The position numbers and the translations under genes are program-made. Shown piece after piece: positions 22,952 to 34,625 of a stretch of 64,000 nt of DNA (the first letter of the stretch is position 1; each line of letters begins with the position of its first letter). The notes below the pieces were generated by a model. It made no database searches. It worked only from the letters and a program-made list of their open reading frames with translations, and was not told the DNA's origin. This stretch comes from Ovis canadensis (lineage: Eukaryota; Chordata; Mammalia; Artiodactyla; Bovidae): the NCBI RefSeq assembly GCF_042477335.2, contig NC_091264.1:32737386-32801385 (forward strand), read 5' to 3'.

Positions 22952-23620
22952 CTGCCATTTGCAATGAAAGGAATGGCTCTTGAGGGCACCGTGCTAAATG
23001 AAACAACTCAGAGAAAGACAAACTCAGGATGATCTCATGTGTGGAATCTACAAAAATGTTTTAAATAACTTAAAAACAGCTCAGATACAGAGGACAGATT
23101 GGTGGTTGCCAGAGGTGGGGATGAGGACAGAGTGGAATATGTTTAAGTGGTCAAAAGGAAGAGACTTCAGTGACAAACACGTGCTGGAAGGAATTCCCTG
23201 ATGATCTAGAGGTTAGAATTTCAGACTTCCACTGCCAGGGGCCAGGGTTCAATCCTTACTCAAAGCACTAAGATCCTGCAAGCTGCACAGGTTGGCCAAA
23301 GAAATAAAAACAAAAAGTCACGGGGATGTAACATATGGCACAGTGACTATGGTTAATGATACTGTGTTGTTTATTTGAAAACAGCTAAGACTATAGATCT
23401 TAAAAGTTCTCATCACAGGAAAAGTGAGAAAGGAATGTCTAAATCTAGGAATAGGGTGGAGGGTGTGACAAGAAATATACAGAATGAGCCCAGAGCATCC
23501 TGAGTGCCAAAAAGTACGGAAATGCTTAAAAAAAAAAAAAAGTAGCAAAAACAAAAAACACAATGATGGGAATATGTCAAAGGTGACGTGTAATTCCCCA
23601 CATCTTAAGTGTGGGCAGCT
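22952..23620 (+). mobile_element. old L1 3' end split by a SINE
   Basis: 'ggatgatctcatgtgtggaa', 'ggacagattggtggttgcca' and, after the SINE, 'tggcacagtgactatggtta' and 'cttaaaagttctcatcacag' follow an L1M 3' end. Confidence 0.75.
23196..23312 (+). mobile_element. short tRNA-derived SINE inside L1
   Basis: 'gaattccctgatgatctaga', B-box 'ggttcaatcc', 'actaagatcctgcaagctg' and an A-rich tail. Confidence 0.75.
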
Positions 23621-23694
23621 CATAGTGACTTCCTTCCAAAGAGGGACAGGGTGGAAACTGAGAGAAAAGAGTACCTTCAAGATAGAGAAACGTG

Positions 23695-23803
23695 GGACTT
23701 CCCTGGCGATTCAGTTGTTAGGACTCTCTGCTTTCACTGCCGGGGGCCCCTTAGGGGAACTAGGAACGCACAAGGGGTGCAGTGTGGCCAAAAAAAAAAA
23801 AAA
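23695..23803 (+). mobile_element. short tRNA-derived SINE
   Basis: 'gggacttccctggcgattca' to 'gcagtgtggcc' and poly-A. Confidence 0.75.
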
Positions 23804-23942
23804 TCTGACAAATAGGACTTTCGACTTCAGGCAGGTAATCAAAGTTAATATCAAGAGAGAAAAACCACGTGGATAGAATATTTCTTTGATATGATGTGAT
23901 GAGAATGACATTCTATGGTTTCATCTCCCCAAACCGCAAACT

Positions 23943-24240
23943 CCAGGACTTCCCTGGTGGCTTACTGGTTAAGAATCTACCTGCCAAGGTAGGCGACACA
24001 GATTCAATCCCTGGTCCCGGAGAATTCTATATGCCGAGGATGCAACTGAGCTCGTGGGCCACAACTACGGGGCCCGTGCTCTAGAGCCCACATTTCACAA
24101 CAAGAGAAGCCACTGCAATGAGAAGCCTGTGCACTGCAACGAAGAGTAGCCCCTGCCGGCTGCAACTAGAGAAAATCTGCATGCAGGGATGAAGACTCAG
24201 TGCAACGAAAAATGAATAGTAAAGAAATAAATAATAAATA
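23943..24240 (+). mobile_element. CHR SINE, near full length
   Basis: 'caggacttccctggtggctt' head, 'ctctagagcccacatttcac' body and 'aaataaataataaata' tail. Confidence 0.85.
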
Positions 24241-24389
24241 CTTATTTTAAAGATTAGGCTCCAGTCTAATCATAAGAAAAATAGCAGACAAATCCCACTT
24301 GCGGGACATTATGCAGAACTCCTGACCGATACTCCTCCAAACTGTCAACATCATCAAAAACAAGGCAAGCGTGAGAAATTGTCACAGTC

Positions 24390-24660
24390 AAGAGACTATA
24401 TACAATGGAGTATTACTTGGCCACAAAACAGAGAATGAAATCTGGCCGTTTGTGACAACATGGATGGACTTAGTATTATGCCAAATGCAGTAAGTCAGAC
24501 AGAGAAAGACACACACTGGATGAGTTCACTTACGTGTGGAACCTAAAGAAATAAAGCAAATGAACAAACATAACAAAAGCAGAAGCAGAGTTACAGACAC
24601 AGAAAAAGCAGATAGTTGCTTGCGGGGAGAAGGGTGAGGGGAGGACATACAAATCTTGGA
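24390..24660 (+). mobile_element. L1 3'-region fragment
   Basis: 'acaatggagtattacttggc' and 'gacaacatggatggacttag' match the region of L1 just before its 3' UTR. Confidence 0.75.
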
Positions 24661-24696
24661 GGTATTTTTCTATCAGTATACAGAGAGCTTCCTTAT

Positions 24697-24828
24697 GATT
24701 TTTTTTGTTGTCGACTATGCTGTGTCTTAGTCGTGACATGCAGGATCTAGTTCCTAGACCAAGGATCAAACGTGGGCTCCCTGCATTGGGAGTGCAGAGT
24801 CTTAACCACTGGACCAGCAGGGAAGTCT
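24697..24828 (-). mobile_element. short tRNA-derived SINE
   Basis: 'tgtcttagtcgtgacatgca' to 'aaccactggaccagcaggga'. Confidence 0.8.
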
Positions 24829-24832
24829 CTCC

Positions 24833-25440
24833 TTTTGATTTATTATAGCTGCGTAGTATTCCACTGCAGCAAAGTCTCATCATTTATTTATCGGCTATTT
24901 ATTAAGTTGTTTGCAACCTTTCCCTACTATAAACAATGCTACAGTTAACATGTCCATATGTCATCTTATATAGTGGAAATATTTCTATAGGATAAATTTC
25001 TAAAAGGGAGTTACTGAGCTCAAGAATATATAGATCAGTAACTCAGATACGTATTAAATTCTCCTCCATAAAGGTAATACCAATCTAAGTTCCTACCAGC
25101 AATATGAGAGTGTCTGTTTCCCCACCAGTATTCTTGCCTGGACAATTCAATGGACAGAGGAGCCTGGCAGGCTACAGTCCGTAGGGTCGCAAAGAGTCGG
25201 GCATGACTGAGCCACTGAGCACACGTTTCCCCATTCACGGCAGTATGTGGTCAAACTTTTGCATATTTATAATGTGATAGAAGAAAAACGATTTCTGACC
25301 TTGTAATTTGCATTTCTCTTTTTGCAAATTGAAGCTGAGCAAATATTCACATTTTCCTTGCATTTCATTTTCTGTGAGCATAGTCTTTGCTCATTTTTAT
25401 ACTGGGCTTTTGTGTTTTTCCTTATAAAATTCTAGGAGCA
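24833..25440 (-). mobile_element. antisense L1 3' region
   Basis: 'gctgcgtagtattccactgc', 'aacaatgctacagttaacat', 'gcatatttataatg' and 'tctgtgagcatagtctttgc' are a reversed L1. A BovA fragment (25120-25222) splits it. Confidence 0.7.
25120..25222 (+). mobile_element. BovA monomer fragment inside antisense L1
   Basis: 'ccagtattcttgcctggaca' to 'gtcgggcatgactgagccac'. Confidence 0.8.
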
Positions 25441-25644
25441 ATTTACATTTTAGGAAGATTTGACCTTTGCATAGGGGCTGCAAATATTTTCCTTTGTCAC
25501 ATGTCTCTCCACTGGGTTTTTTAAGCTTGCCCCATAGACTCCACCCCTTCACTCCCTCAGAAATTCCCTCTCCAGGCCATGGGGCCCCTCTCACAGACAC
25601 ATCCAGGAGACCCTCTAGTTCTTCACTCTTCTTGGTGGCATTTT

Positions 25645-25936
25645 TTTTTTTTGATGTATTTATTTGTTTGTTTTTGGCTGCTCTGTGTCTTTGTTGAAAC
25701 ACAGACTTTCTCTAGTTACGGTGAGCAGGGGCTACTCTTCGTTGCGGTGCCTGAGCTGCACATTGAGGTGGCTTCCCTCGTTGCAGAGCACAGGATGTAG
25801 GGCGCTCAGGCTTCAGTAGTTGTGCTGCACTGGCTTAGCTGGCCAGAGGCACGTGGGGTCTTCTCGGACCAGGGAGTGAACGCATGTCTTCTCCATTGGC
25901 AGCCAGACTCTTATCCCCTGGACCACAAAAGGAATC
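25645..25936 (-). mobile_element. CHR SINE
   Basis: 'tgtttgtttttggctgctct' to 'ctggaccacaaaaggaatcc'. Confidence 0.85.
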
Positions 25937-27190
25937 CTTCCCGGTGGCCTTTGATCTCTTCGTGACATCTGACTCTAGACTGAAGACGCCTCTTCTGAGC
26001 AAATAACCTTTATTCTGTCCTTTATCGACTTCAGCGGTTGCACATTCTCATTAGGACACTGAAAACATGGAAAAGTACACGGATGAAAAGCAAAACTCCG
26101 GTATATTCCACCTCCCAGGGTAACTGCTTCCAGTTTACCAGTGCCTATGCACATTTTTAATTGTAGTTTTTTCTATTTACAAAGTAAATTTCTTAAATTT
26201 ATCCAGTCCCTTTGGGAGTGGATAGCTGCACTTTCCCACCTCTTGGGTTTCTCTTTGTCCCTATTCTGTCTCACAAGGAGGTGATCCCGAGGTGCTGACA
26301 TGGGGGAACGTCTCCCTCCTGCCCACCCCCAAACAACCTCACTCTCTCCTGGACTTGTTTCTCCTGCTCCACCCGACCCGCTCCAAGCTTAACTGCTGCT
26401 CACTCTCCTGCCAGAGACGTCAAACTCTTGGTCTCCTTTGTTCTTCAGAACCACCCAGGTGGAAACCTGAGTTTATCAACTCATCCTCCCAAACAATGCT
26501 GGTTTCCCTCCTTCTGCTAGTAAAACCAGCCAGAAGTAACCTCCAAGACTCACTAAGCATGGTTTCCGGCCATGTCTTGTCTTGCGCGCCAAACATTTCC
26601 TTAATTCACCCTGCTCTGGTCTCTGGGCTTTCCTCATGCTCGTCCTCGCCTGGACACAGTCCCCTTCCTGCAGCAGATCTCCCCAGGACCCTTTGTCACA
26701 TTCTGCCCATCCTCTGCCCCAGTGCAGCCCTGGCTTCCCTTCCTTCCTGAGCCCCGCTGCCTCATAGTCCCCCCCACTTCCCTGGCTCTGCTCTCCAGGG
26801 GGGCCCCCTGTGAGGAGCCGCACTGCACGCACACTCCCAGGCCCCTTGCTGACAGGCTGCCCCATTCTCCCAAGGTGCCAGGCACTTCCCCTGGCAGAAC
26901 ATTTATCTCTCTGTATTGTAATTTCCTATTTACTCCTCTGTCTCCCTACTGACCATACACTGGGGGCAGGACTGTTTTTCACATTGATGTATTTCGAGTG
27001 CACATTAAATAAGTTTGCTGACGTGGAGGAAAGGAATGACTCCCCAGCTAATGTGGCTGCTCCCACATTGAACCCTCAAAGCTCTCCATCCAGCATGATT
27101 CCTGGAGGGCTAACTTGGCCTGGCTGGACTTGGTACCCTCTTAGGTCTGCTATGCAAGCCCCTCCACCTGGACTGACTGCCTTCCTCTGA
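25937..27190. other. unique intergenic stretch
   Basis: A C/T-rich unique sequence with open frames on both strands that look like composition artefacts. No domain, splice pair or repeat was recognised. Confidence 0.4.
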
Positions 27191-27194
27191 CTGT

Positions 27195-27545
27195 CACCGC
27201 AGTCCTCTCAGAACCTCAATTTACTCATCTGTCTACAGAAGAGAACATTCTGGAAAATTGTGAGGACAAGTGAACGATGTACCTTGTAGATGGCAATGTG
27301 ATGAATGAATACCAGGAGTGGGTACCTTATTAAGAAAAAAAGCGCTACTGTTCATCAAACACGTTTTCTATACCAGGCATTGTTCTAACACCCAACTGTT
27401 GATATTAATGCCTTTCATCCCAACAAATTAGTTCCTTTTCATAGAAAAGTATATCAAGGCACAGAGCAGTTCTTGACTGATTTGCCTTGATTCCACACCG
27501 GCAGTAGAGGAGCTAAGATTTGAACCCAGGTCATATAGCTTCTCA
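27195..27545. mobile_element. MIR fragments
   Basis: 'gaacctcaatttactcatct' (+ orientation) and 'taccaggcattgttctaaca' with 'gaacccaggtcatat' are MIR-like pieces, probably two old insertions. Confidence 0.55.
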
Positions 27546-27546
27546 G

Positions 27547-27860
27547 GCTTCCCTAGCAACTCAGCTGGTAAGGAATCTGCCTGTAATGCAGGAGACCCCA
27601 ATTCGATTCCTGGGTTGGGAAGATCCCCTGGAGAAAGGATAGGCTACCCAGCCCAGTATTCTTGGGCTTCCCTGGTGGCTCAGATGGTAAAGAATCCACA
27701 GGAGACCTGAGTTCAATCTCTGCATTGGGAAGATCCCCTGGAGAAGGGAACAGCTACCCACTCCAGTATTCTTGCCTGGAGAATCCCTGGACAGAGAAGC
27801 CTGGCAGGCTACAGTCCATGGGGTCACAAAGAATCAGACACAACTGAGCGACTTTCATTT
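27547..27860 (+). mobile_element. Bov-tA SINE with two tRNA-like heads
   Basis: One head (27547-27655) with 'ggtaaggaatctgcctgtaa' runs into a second head (from 27665) with 'gctcagatggtaaagaatcc', then a single BovA body and tail. Either one SINE landed in another or this is a compound form. Confidence 0.8.
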
Positions 27861-28099
27861 CGTATAACTCCACTGTATTGCCCATCTATTAAATAATACA
27901 CTTAGCATTATTTGGTCTGAGAGCTGCCTTCTTCAATTAATTAATTAACTGAGTTTTGCGACCCAGTCATACAGCTATGTTCTCCTGGCCCGATTCTAAT
28001 TCCAATGGTAAATCTGTAGGTAGATTTTTGTGTAGATAACCACTTACCTCTCAAGGATGGAGACATGTTCAAAATGTAGCTCTTAAAAAAATTAAAATG

Positions 28100-28434
28100 T
28101 CGAATTTCCCTGGTGGTCCAGTGGTTAAGAATCCCTTGTCTACCAATTCAGGGGACACTGGTTCCATCCCTGGCCCAGGAAGAGCCCCCATACTGTGAGG
28201 CCACAGTGGCCTCTAGGCCCATGCCCCACAACTACTGAGCCCACGCTCTAAAGCCCACCAACTGCAACTACTGAAGTCCACGTGCCCTGGAGTCTGTGCT
28301 CTGCAACAAGAGGAGCCACTTCAATGATGAGCCCGCACTCTGCAACTAGAGAGTAGCCCCCACTCGCCACAGCTAGAGAAGGCTCACGCACAGCAACAAA
28401 GACCCAGTAAAGCCATAAAGAAATAAATAAGAGA
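28100..28434 (+). mobile_element. CHR SINE, full length
   Basis: 'tttccctggtggtccagtgg' head, 'cccacaactactgagcccac' body and 'aaagaaataaataagag' tail. Confidence 0.85.
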
Positions 28435-29295
28435 ACCACACCCATAGTTTTTCTTCTTCGACATTTGTGTTATCAGATTCAACTAGAATAAATACTCATC
28501 AGTTGAATTAAACAGAGACATTTAAAGACATCTGTTTTGTCATACTTGACATGGACTTACCTTCAGTGGTACTTACAGACATCTGTCCCCAAATCCACAC
28601 TTCTAGGTCCTTCAAGCATTCTGAGAATGAGGTTTCCAATCCCTTCCCTCATTTTCAGAATTTCCTCACCAAGAGAGAGATGGGGGAAGGAGGAAATACC
28701 TTACTTAGCCTGGGTGCAGGAGAAGAGAGTTAGAAGAATTTATGTGGATCCTTTGGTGTCTATAGCTCAGACCATGGAGGGTGGCATGGCGACATCACCT
28801 CCAGGTAAGAAGTTTCCCTAGTCTCCCTCCCTGGTCTGTTCTGTTCCCATCCCCTGATGCTAGTCTTGTCCCTGGCGCAAAGTACTATGGGGACCAGAGA
28901 AAGGAGAAGGGGCAGAAAGAGGCCTGCGCTGGACACCCAAGGAGAGACTGAGACAGAAGGGAGGAGTCCGCCTCCCCAGGGGACAGCTAGAAGCAAGAGG
29001 TCTGCCTCCCAGCACCATGCCCCCTAACTGCTAGGTCACACTGCCTTTACTTCTGGAAGGCCAGAAACTTGTTGGATGCCAGGAGTAAAAGAGAGGGCAA
29101 AAGATGGAAGAGCGTTAGAGAGATCCAGAGAAAAGGGGCAGACGTGAAGGGGACCCACGTTCATTATTAAATGGTCGATATGCAGAATTCAGAAAAGATG
29201 CAGAGGACAGCAATTAATGTAACAGAATATGTCCATGTATTCAGCATCAAGATTAGACAGTGTCAACATTTTGCCGTATTTCCTGTAGTTTTATT
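28435..29295. other. unique intergenic stretch
   Basis: No gene or clear repeat was recognised. An A-rich, possibly L1-like part lies at 29170-29290. Confidence 0.4.
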
Positions 29296-29297
29296 CA

Positions 29298-29638
29298 TTT
29301 AGATTTATTTATTTGATTTTCGGCTACATTGGGTCTTTGTTGCTGCACTGGCTCTTCTCTAGTTGTGGTGAGTGGAGGCTGCTCTCTCGTGGTGCTCGAG
29401 CTTCTCCTTGTGGTGGCTTCTCTTGTTGAGGAGCACGGCTCTAGGGCACTAACTTTAGTAGCTGCATCACGTGGACTCGGTGGTTGCAGTTCCCAGACTC
29501 TAGAGCACAGGCTCAATAGTTGTGGCCCATGGGCTCAGTTGCTCCATGGCACGTGGGATCTTTCCAATTCAGGAACTGGACCTGTGTCTCCTGCATTGCC
29601 AGGTGGATTGCTTACCACTAAGCCACCAGGGAAGCCCT
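29298..29638 (-). mobile_element. CHR SINE, full length
   Basis: 'tttatttatttgattttcgg' to 'accactaagccaccagggaa'. Confidence 0.85.
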
Positions 29639-29678
29639 CTTCATTATTTTCTTTTTTTCAAGGGATAGTACATTACAG

Positions 29679-29886
29679 GGGCTTCCCTGGTGCCTCCGCC
29701 TGCCAATGCAGGAGATACGGGTTTGACCTGTGGGTCAGGAAGATCCCCTGGAGAAGTAAATGGCACAACCCACTCCAGTATCCTTGCCTAGAAAATCTCA
29801 TGGGCAGAGAAGCCTGGTAGGCTAAAGTCCACGGGGTGGAAAAAGAGTTGGACCTGACTGAGCAACTAGACAACAACAACAACACA
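29679..29886 (+). mobile_element. Bov-tA SINE with (CAA)n tail
   Basis: 'ggggcttccctggtgcctcc' head, 'ccactccagtatccttgcct' body, and 'acctgactgagcaactagac' followed by CAA repeats. Confidence 0.85.
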
Positions 29887-29954
29887 ATACATTATAGACA
29901 CAGCTACTTAGAGCCTTTCTCACATCTGTGTTTCTTAGGTTACTTTTTTTAATT

Positions 29955-30072
29955 TACACTTTCTGTATAAACCACATGGCATGTGGGATCTCATTTCTGA
30001 AGAGGGATGGAACAAGTACCCCCTACACTGAAAGCTCTGAGTCCTAACCACTGGTCAACCAAGGAAGTCCCT
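29955..30072 (-). mobile_element. short tRNA-derived SINE
   Basis: 'accacatggcatgtgggatc' to 'accactggtcaaccaaggaa'. Confidence 0.7.
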
Positions 30073-30074
30073 CC

Positions 30075-30800
30075 CATCTATGTTTCAACTTTTACTACAT
30101 GGGCATATGTGGGTTAGGTATCTATAAATATATATATACTGTTGCTTATGTGTTTTACATTTTTAAATACTGGGTATGATTTGGCTTACATTCTTTTGCC
30201 ATTTGGTTTTATCTTATTCAACATCATTCTTTTGAAACTTATCCCTGTTAATATATGAGAGTGCGTTCATTTAATCTGCTGTATCGTATTCCATTTTGAT
30301 TGCATTTATATTTCTGTTATCTTGTTGGTGGACAGTGAAGTTGTTTCCAGTTGTTGTTATTATAAAAACCATGAATGGACTTCCTCATACACACATCTGT
30401 GAGAATTCCTCTAGAGTCACACCTGGAAGTAGAATTGCTGAGTTCCAAAGAAATGTGTGTTTTCAGCTTTACCAGATATTGCCAAATTGCCCTGTAAAAT
30501 GATTGTGTCCAGTACTCCATAAATTTCTTCTTCTCAAATACTTTGCACGTCTCCTTGAACCAGAGTGGATAAATAGCATCTCATATTTATGGACCACTCA
30601 TCTTTCCTTTTCAAGAAATGACCTGCAAATATCCTCCATTCACTTTTCTGTAATGCTTTCTGTATGTGTCCTTTTCTTCCTGATTACAAAAGTACTTTAT
30701 TTATGACTGATACTAAATCATTTTCAGTTATATGGGTTGCAAATTTCTTCTCCCGGTCTGTGAGAGACTTTCACTTTGTAGTGTCTTTTATTTTTGTTTG
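30075..30800 (-). mobile_element. antisense old L1
   Basis: 'ctgctgtatcgtattccatt', 'gtggacagtgaagttgtttc', 'cctggaagtagaattgctga' and 'gattacaaaagtactttatt' match a reversed L1 3' region. Confidence 0.7.
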
Positions 30801-30802
30801 TT

Positions 30803-31178
30803 TGTTTTTTAAATTTATTTGGCTGTGTTGGGTCTTAGTGGTGGCACAAGGAACCTTTCATTGTGGTGCATGAACTCTAGTTGTGGCGTGGGGGCTCAGG
30901 AGTTGCAGTGTGTGGGCTCAGTAGTAGTGGCGTGAGGACTCAGTAGTCGCGGCGTGAGGATTCAGTAGTCGTGGCGTGAGGGCTCGGTAGTCGTGGCGTG
31001 AGGGCTCAGTAGTTACAGCGTGAGGGCTCAGCAGTCGTGGCGGGAGGACTCAGTAGTTGTGGTGTGAAGGCTCAGATGCTCTGTGGCAGGAGGGATATAA
31101 TTTCCCAACCAGGGATCAAACTTGCATCCCCTGAATTGCAAAGTGGATTCTTAGCCACTGGGCCACCAGGGGAGTTCC
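30803..31178 (-). mobile_element. CHR SINE with internal tandem growth
   Basis: 'tttatttggctgtgttgggt' to 'gccactgggccaccagggga'. The middle is expanded by a 22-bp tandem array, listed separately. Confidence 0.85.
30893..31068 (-). repeat. 22-bp minisatellite inside a CHR SINE
   Basis: Eight units of exactly 22 bp stand head to tail with no gaps, with a consensus near 'ggctcagtagtcgtggcgtg' plus 'ag'. Boundaries fall at 30893, 30915, 30937, 30959, 30981, 31003, 31025 and 31047. A normal CHR SINE has only two to four diverged copies of this phrase. Confidence 0.95.
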
Positions 31179-31609
31179 TATAGTGTCTTTTGTTAAATGT
31201 TTTTGAATTATTATTGAAGCTGGGTGATTGATACATGGGGAATCATTATACTGTTATCTCTACTTTTATGTAATTTTGAATATTACCCTAACAAAACGGT
31301 TCTTAAAAATCCATAAAACAATTCTCTATCATCCCAAATTCCTAAAGATCAGCTCCTATATTTTATCATTTTACTTTCCACATTCAGGTCTCTAATGCCA
31401 CTGGAATTTATTTCTGTAGTTGCTGTGGGAGAGGATCAAATATTATATTTCCCTCATAGATGGCCAACTGTGTCCAGTTCTATTTCTGATCCTGTTTATC
31501 CCTTCTCCTCTGACCAGAAATTTCCCCTCTGCCCCATCTATCCTTAAGTCTGCTTCTAAGCTCTCTATTCTGTTCCTTAGTCACTGTGTGTACTCTCATC
31601 TTGCCACAG

Positions 31610-31786
31610 TTTTTTTTTTAATTAATTAATTTATTTGGCTGCGCCTACAAACACAACTAAGTAGAGTCTTAGTTGTGACATGAAGCATTTTTTACTTTAG
31701 TTGCAGCATGTGAGATCTAGTTCCCTACAGGCCCCCTGCATTAGGAGTGTGGCAGCTTAGCCACTGGACCAGCAGGGAAGTTCCCT
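31610..31786 (-). mobile_element. short tRNA-derived SINE
   Basis: 'taatttatttggctgcgcct' to 'gccactggaccagcagggaa'. Confidence 0.8.
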
Positions 31787-32135
31787 CTGCCGCAGTTCTA
31801 ACTCCCATATTACCAGATTGGCCACAGTAGTATCTGTCAGGCCAGACTGGTATCACTTCTTCTTTTTCTTCTTCAGATTGACTTGGCTTTTCTTAGCCTC
31901 TTTCCTTCCATACAAATTTTACGATCAGCTTACACAATTCCGAAAAGGAAAAAAAAAAAAACACACACACACAAAAAAACCCCAATAGTCCTGGGTTAAT
32001 TGGAATCCTGTTGAATTCCAGATTCATTTCTGAGAGAAGCAACATCTTTCTAACACGATACCTTCCTGACCATCGCCTTGTCATATCCGTCCATATACAA
32101 GGGCTTCTATTTTGATCCTTATGTAAAAATTTGTG

Positions 32136-32350
32136 TTTGGGGACTTAGAGTCAGACATGACTGAGCGACTGAACTTAACTGAACTGAACTGGTAGCCCAG
32201 TGGTTAAGGCTCCAAGCTCCCAATGCAGGGGACCTGTGTTCGATCCCTGGTCGGGAAACTGGATTCCACATCCTGCAGTGAAGATCAAAGATCCTATCTG
32301 TTGCAACTAAGACTCAGCACAGTCAAATAAGTAAATAAATATATATATTT
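32136..32350 (+). mobile_element. BovA tail scrap followed by tRNA-derived SINE
   Basis: 'cagacatgactgagcgactg' (32153-32172) is a BovA tail. Then 'gtagcccagtggttaaggct' to 'aaataagtaaataaat' is a tRNA-derived SINE. Confidence 0.75.
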
Positions 32351-32819
32351 TTAAACGTGCTTGTTTTCTCCATGAGGGTCTTGTTCCATCTTTGTTAGAT
32401 TTGTTCCTAGGGCCTGCGGGGTTTATGGCTGGCTTTCCCCCTCCCCCAGCCCCACATCAACTATGCCAGGTGCATCCTTCTTTACCCGTTTGGTCTACAC
32501 CCTCCCCACCCGGTCCAGGGAGCAGCTGTCTACTCCAACAGCTGGCTGTGTCTGTGAGACCTTGTTGAGTGCACGGGGCTCCCACCTCCCACCTCCGGGC
32601 CTGTCAGCTGAGTCTGGGGAGACGCACAGCTGTTTCAGTGGGGACAATGAGGTGCATTCTATACAGGCCCCTCTTTGAGCCTCCCTCCCCCAGTCCAGAG
32701 CAACTGTTCCTGTGGTTAGGGAAGGGCCCCACCTGTCAGCTCTAGCTACTCTTTCGGGCAATGTCCCCTGATCCCTTTTCTTCATGTCTTCCACCCACCC
32801 TACCCCACCCTCTCCCACC

Positions 32820-32910
32820 CCACATGTAGAATCTAGCTCCCTGATTAGGGATCAAAACTGTGCTCCCTACATTGGGAGCAAAGAGTCTTGACCTCCAGGG
32901 AAAGTCCCTT
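32820..32910 (-). mobile_element. SINE fragment
   Basis: 'tagctccctgattagggatc' and 'cctccagggaaagtccc' are a reversed tRNA-derived SINE head region. Confidence 0.7.
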
Positions 32911-33580
32911 CTGAATGTCCTCTGAGCCTATCTCTCATGTGTGTCTTATGGGCTGATTGCCTGTTCACGGCTCTGTCATTGCCTGGAACTGGTGGGCAGA
33001 GAAAAGATGGTCTTGGAAATGGATCATCCCTCTCTAACCTTGGAGGACTGACTGTTCCCACAGCGTTCTCTCAGTTGTCACCATGTTCAGGTCTCAAATC
33101 CTCACAGTGGCCCCAGTTAGGTAGATTAGTGACTACTGTCGCAGGCAGAGAGGTGCCGTGAGGAATGATAAGGCTGGGACTCTACCCCTTCCCAGCGACA
33201 CGCCCCATACCTGGCTGGCCTCTGCACCTGCTCCTGGCACCTGCTCCCCTCAGCACTCCCTGCCCTCGGTGAGGCCTCTCTGGCCTCTTTTCAGCATCCT
33301 TGTTTGGGGGTTGACATCGCTCTCAATGGCCCACCAGCTACAGCCCAGTGCTGACTCCCCCCAGGGATGATGACCCTGGAACACAGCAGAACCAGAATCC
33401 AGGCCTCCATGGCTTCTTCAAGTGATAACTGAGCCCCACCACCCACTGTCAGTAGCTGTTCATGGGTGTCAGGGGGCCTTGTACCAGGCCTTCAAGGAGC
33501 AACCTGTTGGGCTGGCCTTAGACACAGGATGTCCTGGGACATTTGGACAACCCAAAATGATGGAAGAAAGGTCGTTCTTT
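32911..33580. other. unique intergenic stretch
   Basis: No gene or repeat recognised. Confidence 0.35.
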
Positions 33581-33587
33581 TTTTTTT

Positions 33588-33810
33588 TTGACTGCAGTAT
33601 AGTTGATTTACAGTGTGTGTGTGTTGATTTCTGCTGTACAGCAAAGTGATTCAGTTATACACATTTATATTCTTTTTCTTATTCTTTTCCATTATGGTTT
33701 ATCACAGGCTGTTGAATACAGCTCCTTGTGCTATACAGTAGGGCCCTGTTGTTTATTCATCTTATATATAACAGTTTATATCTGCAAATCCCCAACTCCC
33801 AGTCAGGCAG
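33588..33810 (-). mobile_element. antisense artiodactyl L1 3' end
   Basis: 'gtatagttgatttacagtgt', 'ctgctgtacagcaaagtgat' and 'ttgtgctatacagtagggcc' are the reversed ruminant L1 3' UTR. Confidence 0.8.
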
Positions 33811-34327
33811 GAAAATGTTATTTACTGAACACCTTCTAAAAGCCAAGCTCTGGACATCTCCCATCTCTCGATCGTGCCTGAGCAGATTATATGATGATTA
33901 CCACTGTAGGGAGGAGGACCGACACGCAGCACAACTCCAAGACGTCACTCACACCCCCAGTTGGCCTCGTGCATCCAGAGCAGTACTGAGAGGGCCCCCG
34001 AGCCGGAGGGTGAATCCAGATTGGAGTGACCGTCGGAAGCACTCTTCACGGGTCTGTCTGTGCCCTAGCAGAATGACTGGCAGGGTGGTACAAGGCTCTG
34101 AAGCCCCAGATGGAGACGGCAGACAGGGGTGGGAGGAGCAGAAGGCCCAGTGCTTCTAGGTCTCGCGAGAACCCGTTAGCTCTATTCCCAGCTCTCACCA
34201 CTGAACTGGTTTGCCCATGTCCTTGTCGGTCATGCTGTTGACTCTTGATGTGTGTGTCCTGTGTCCTCAGCACCGCATACACGCTTGCTGTTGACATGAA
34301 CGGCCCAGTTAAATGATGTCTACCTGG

Positions 34328-34625
34328 GCTTCCTGGTGGCTCAGTGGTAAAGAATCCGCCTGCCAATGCAGGCGATGTGAGTTCGATCTCTGGTCTGGGA
34401 AGATCCCACGTGCCTTGGAGCAACTAAGCCTGTGCGCCACAACTATGGAGCCTGTGCTCTAGAACCCGGGAACCTCAACTGCTGAAGCCCGTGCACCCTA
34501 AAGACTGTGCTCAGCAACAAGAGAAGCTACGGAAATGAGAAGACCGCACACTGCCCCCACTCATCATAACAGAGAAAAGCCCATGCAGCAACTAAAACCC
34601 AGCACGGCCAATAAATAAATACATA
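34328..34625 (+). mobile_element. CHR SINE, full length
   Basis: 'gcttcctggtggctcagtgg' head, 'ctgtgctctagaacccggga' body and 'aataaatacataaataaa' tail. Confidence 0.85.

Noticed and set aside
26292-26750. 152-codon open frame on + strand with overlapping frames on -
   Set aside because: C/T-rich composition gives long frames on both strands; no family resemblance.
30893-31068. CRISPR-like array of regular repeats
   Set aside because: Units are directly adjacent without spacers, lie in a SINE, and the genome is mammalian.
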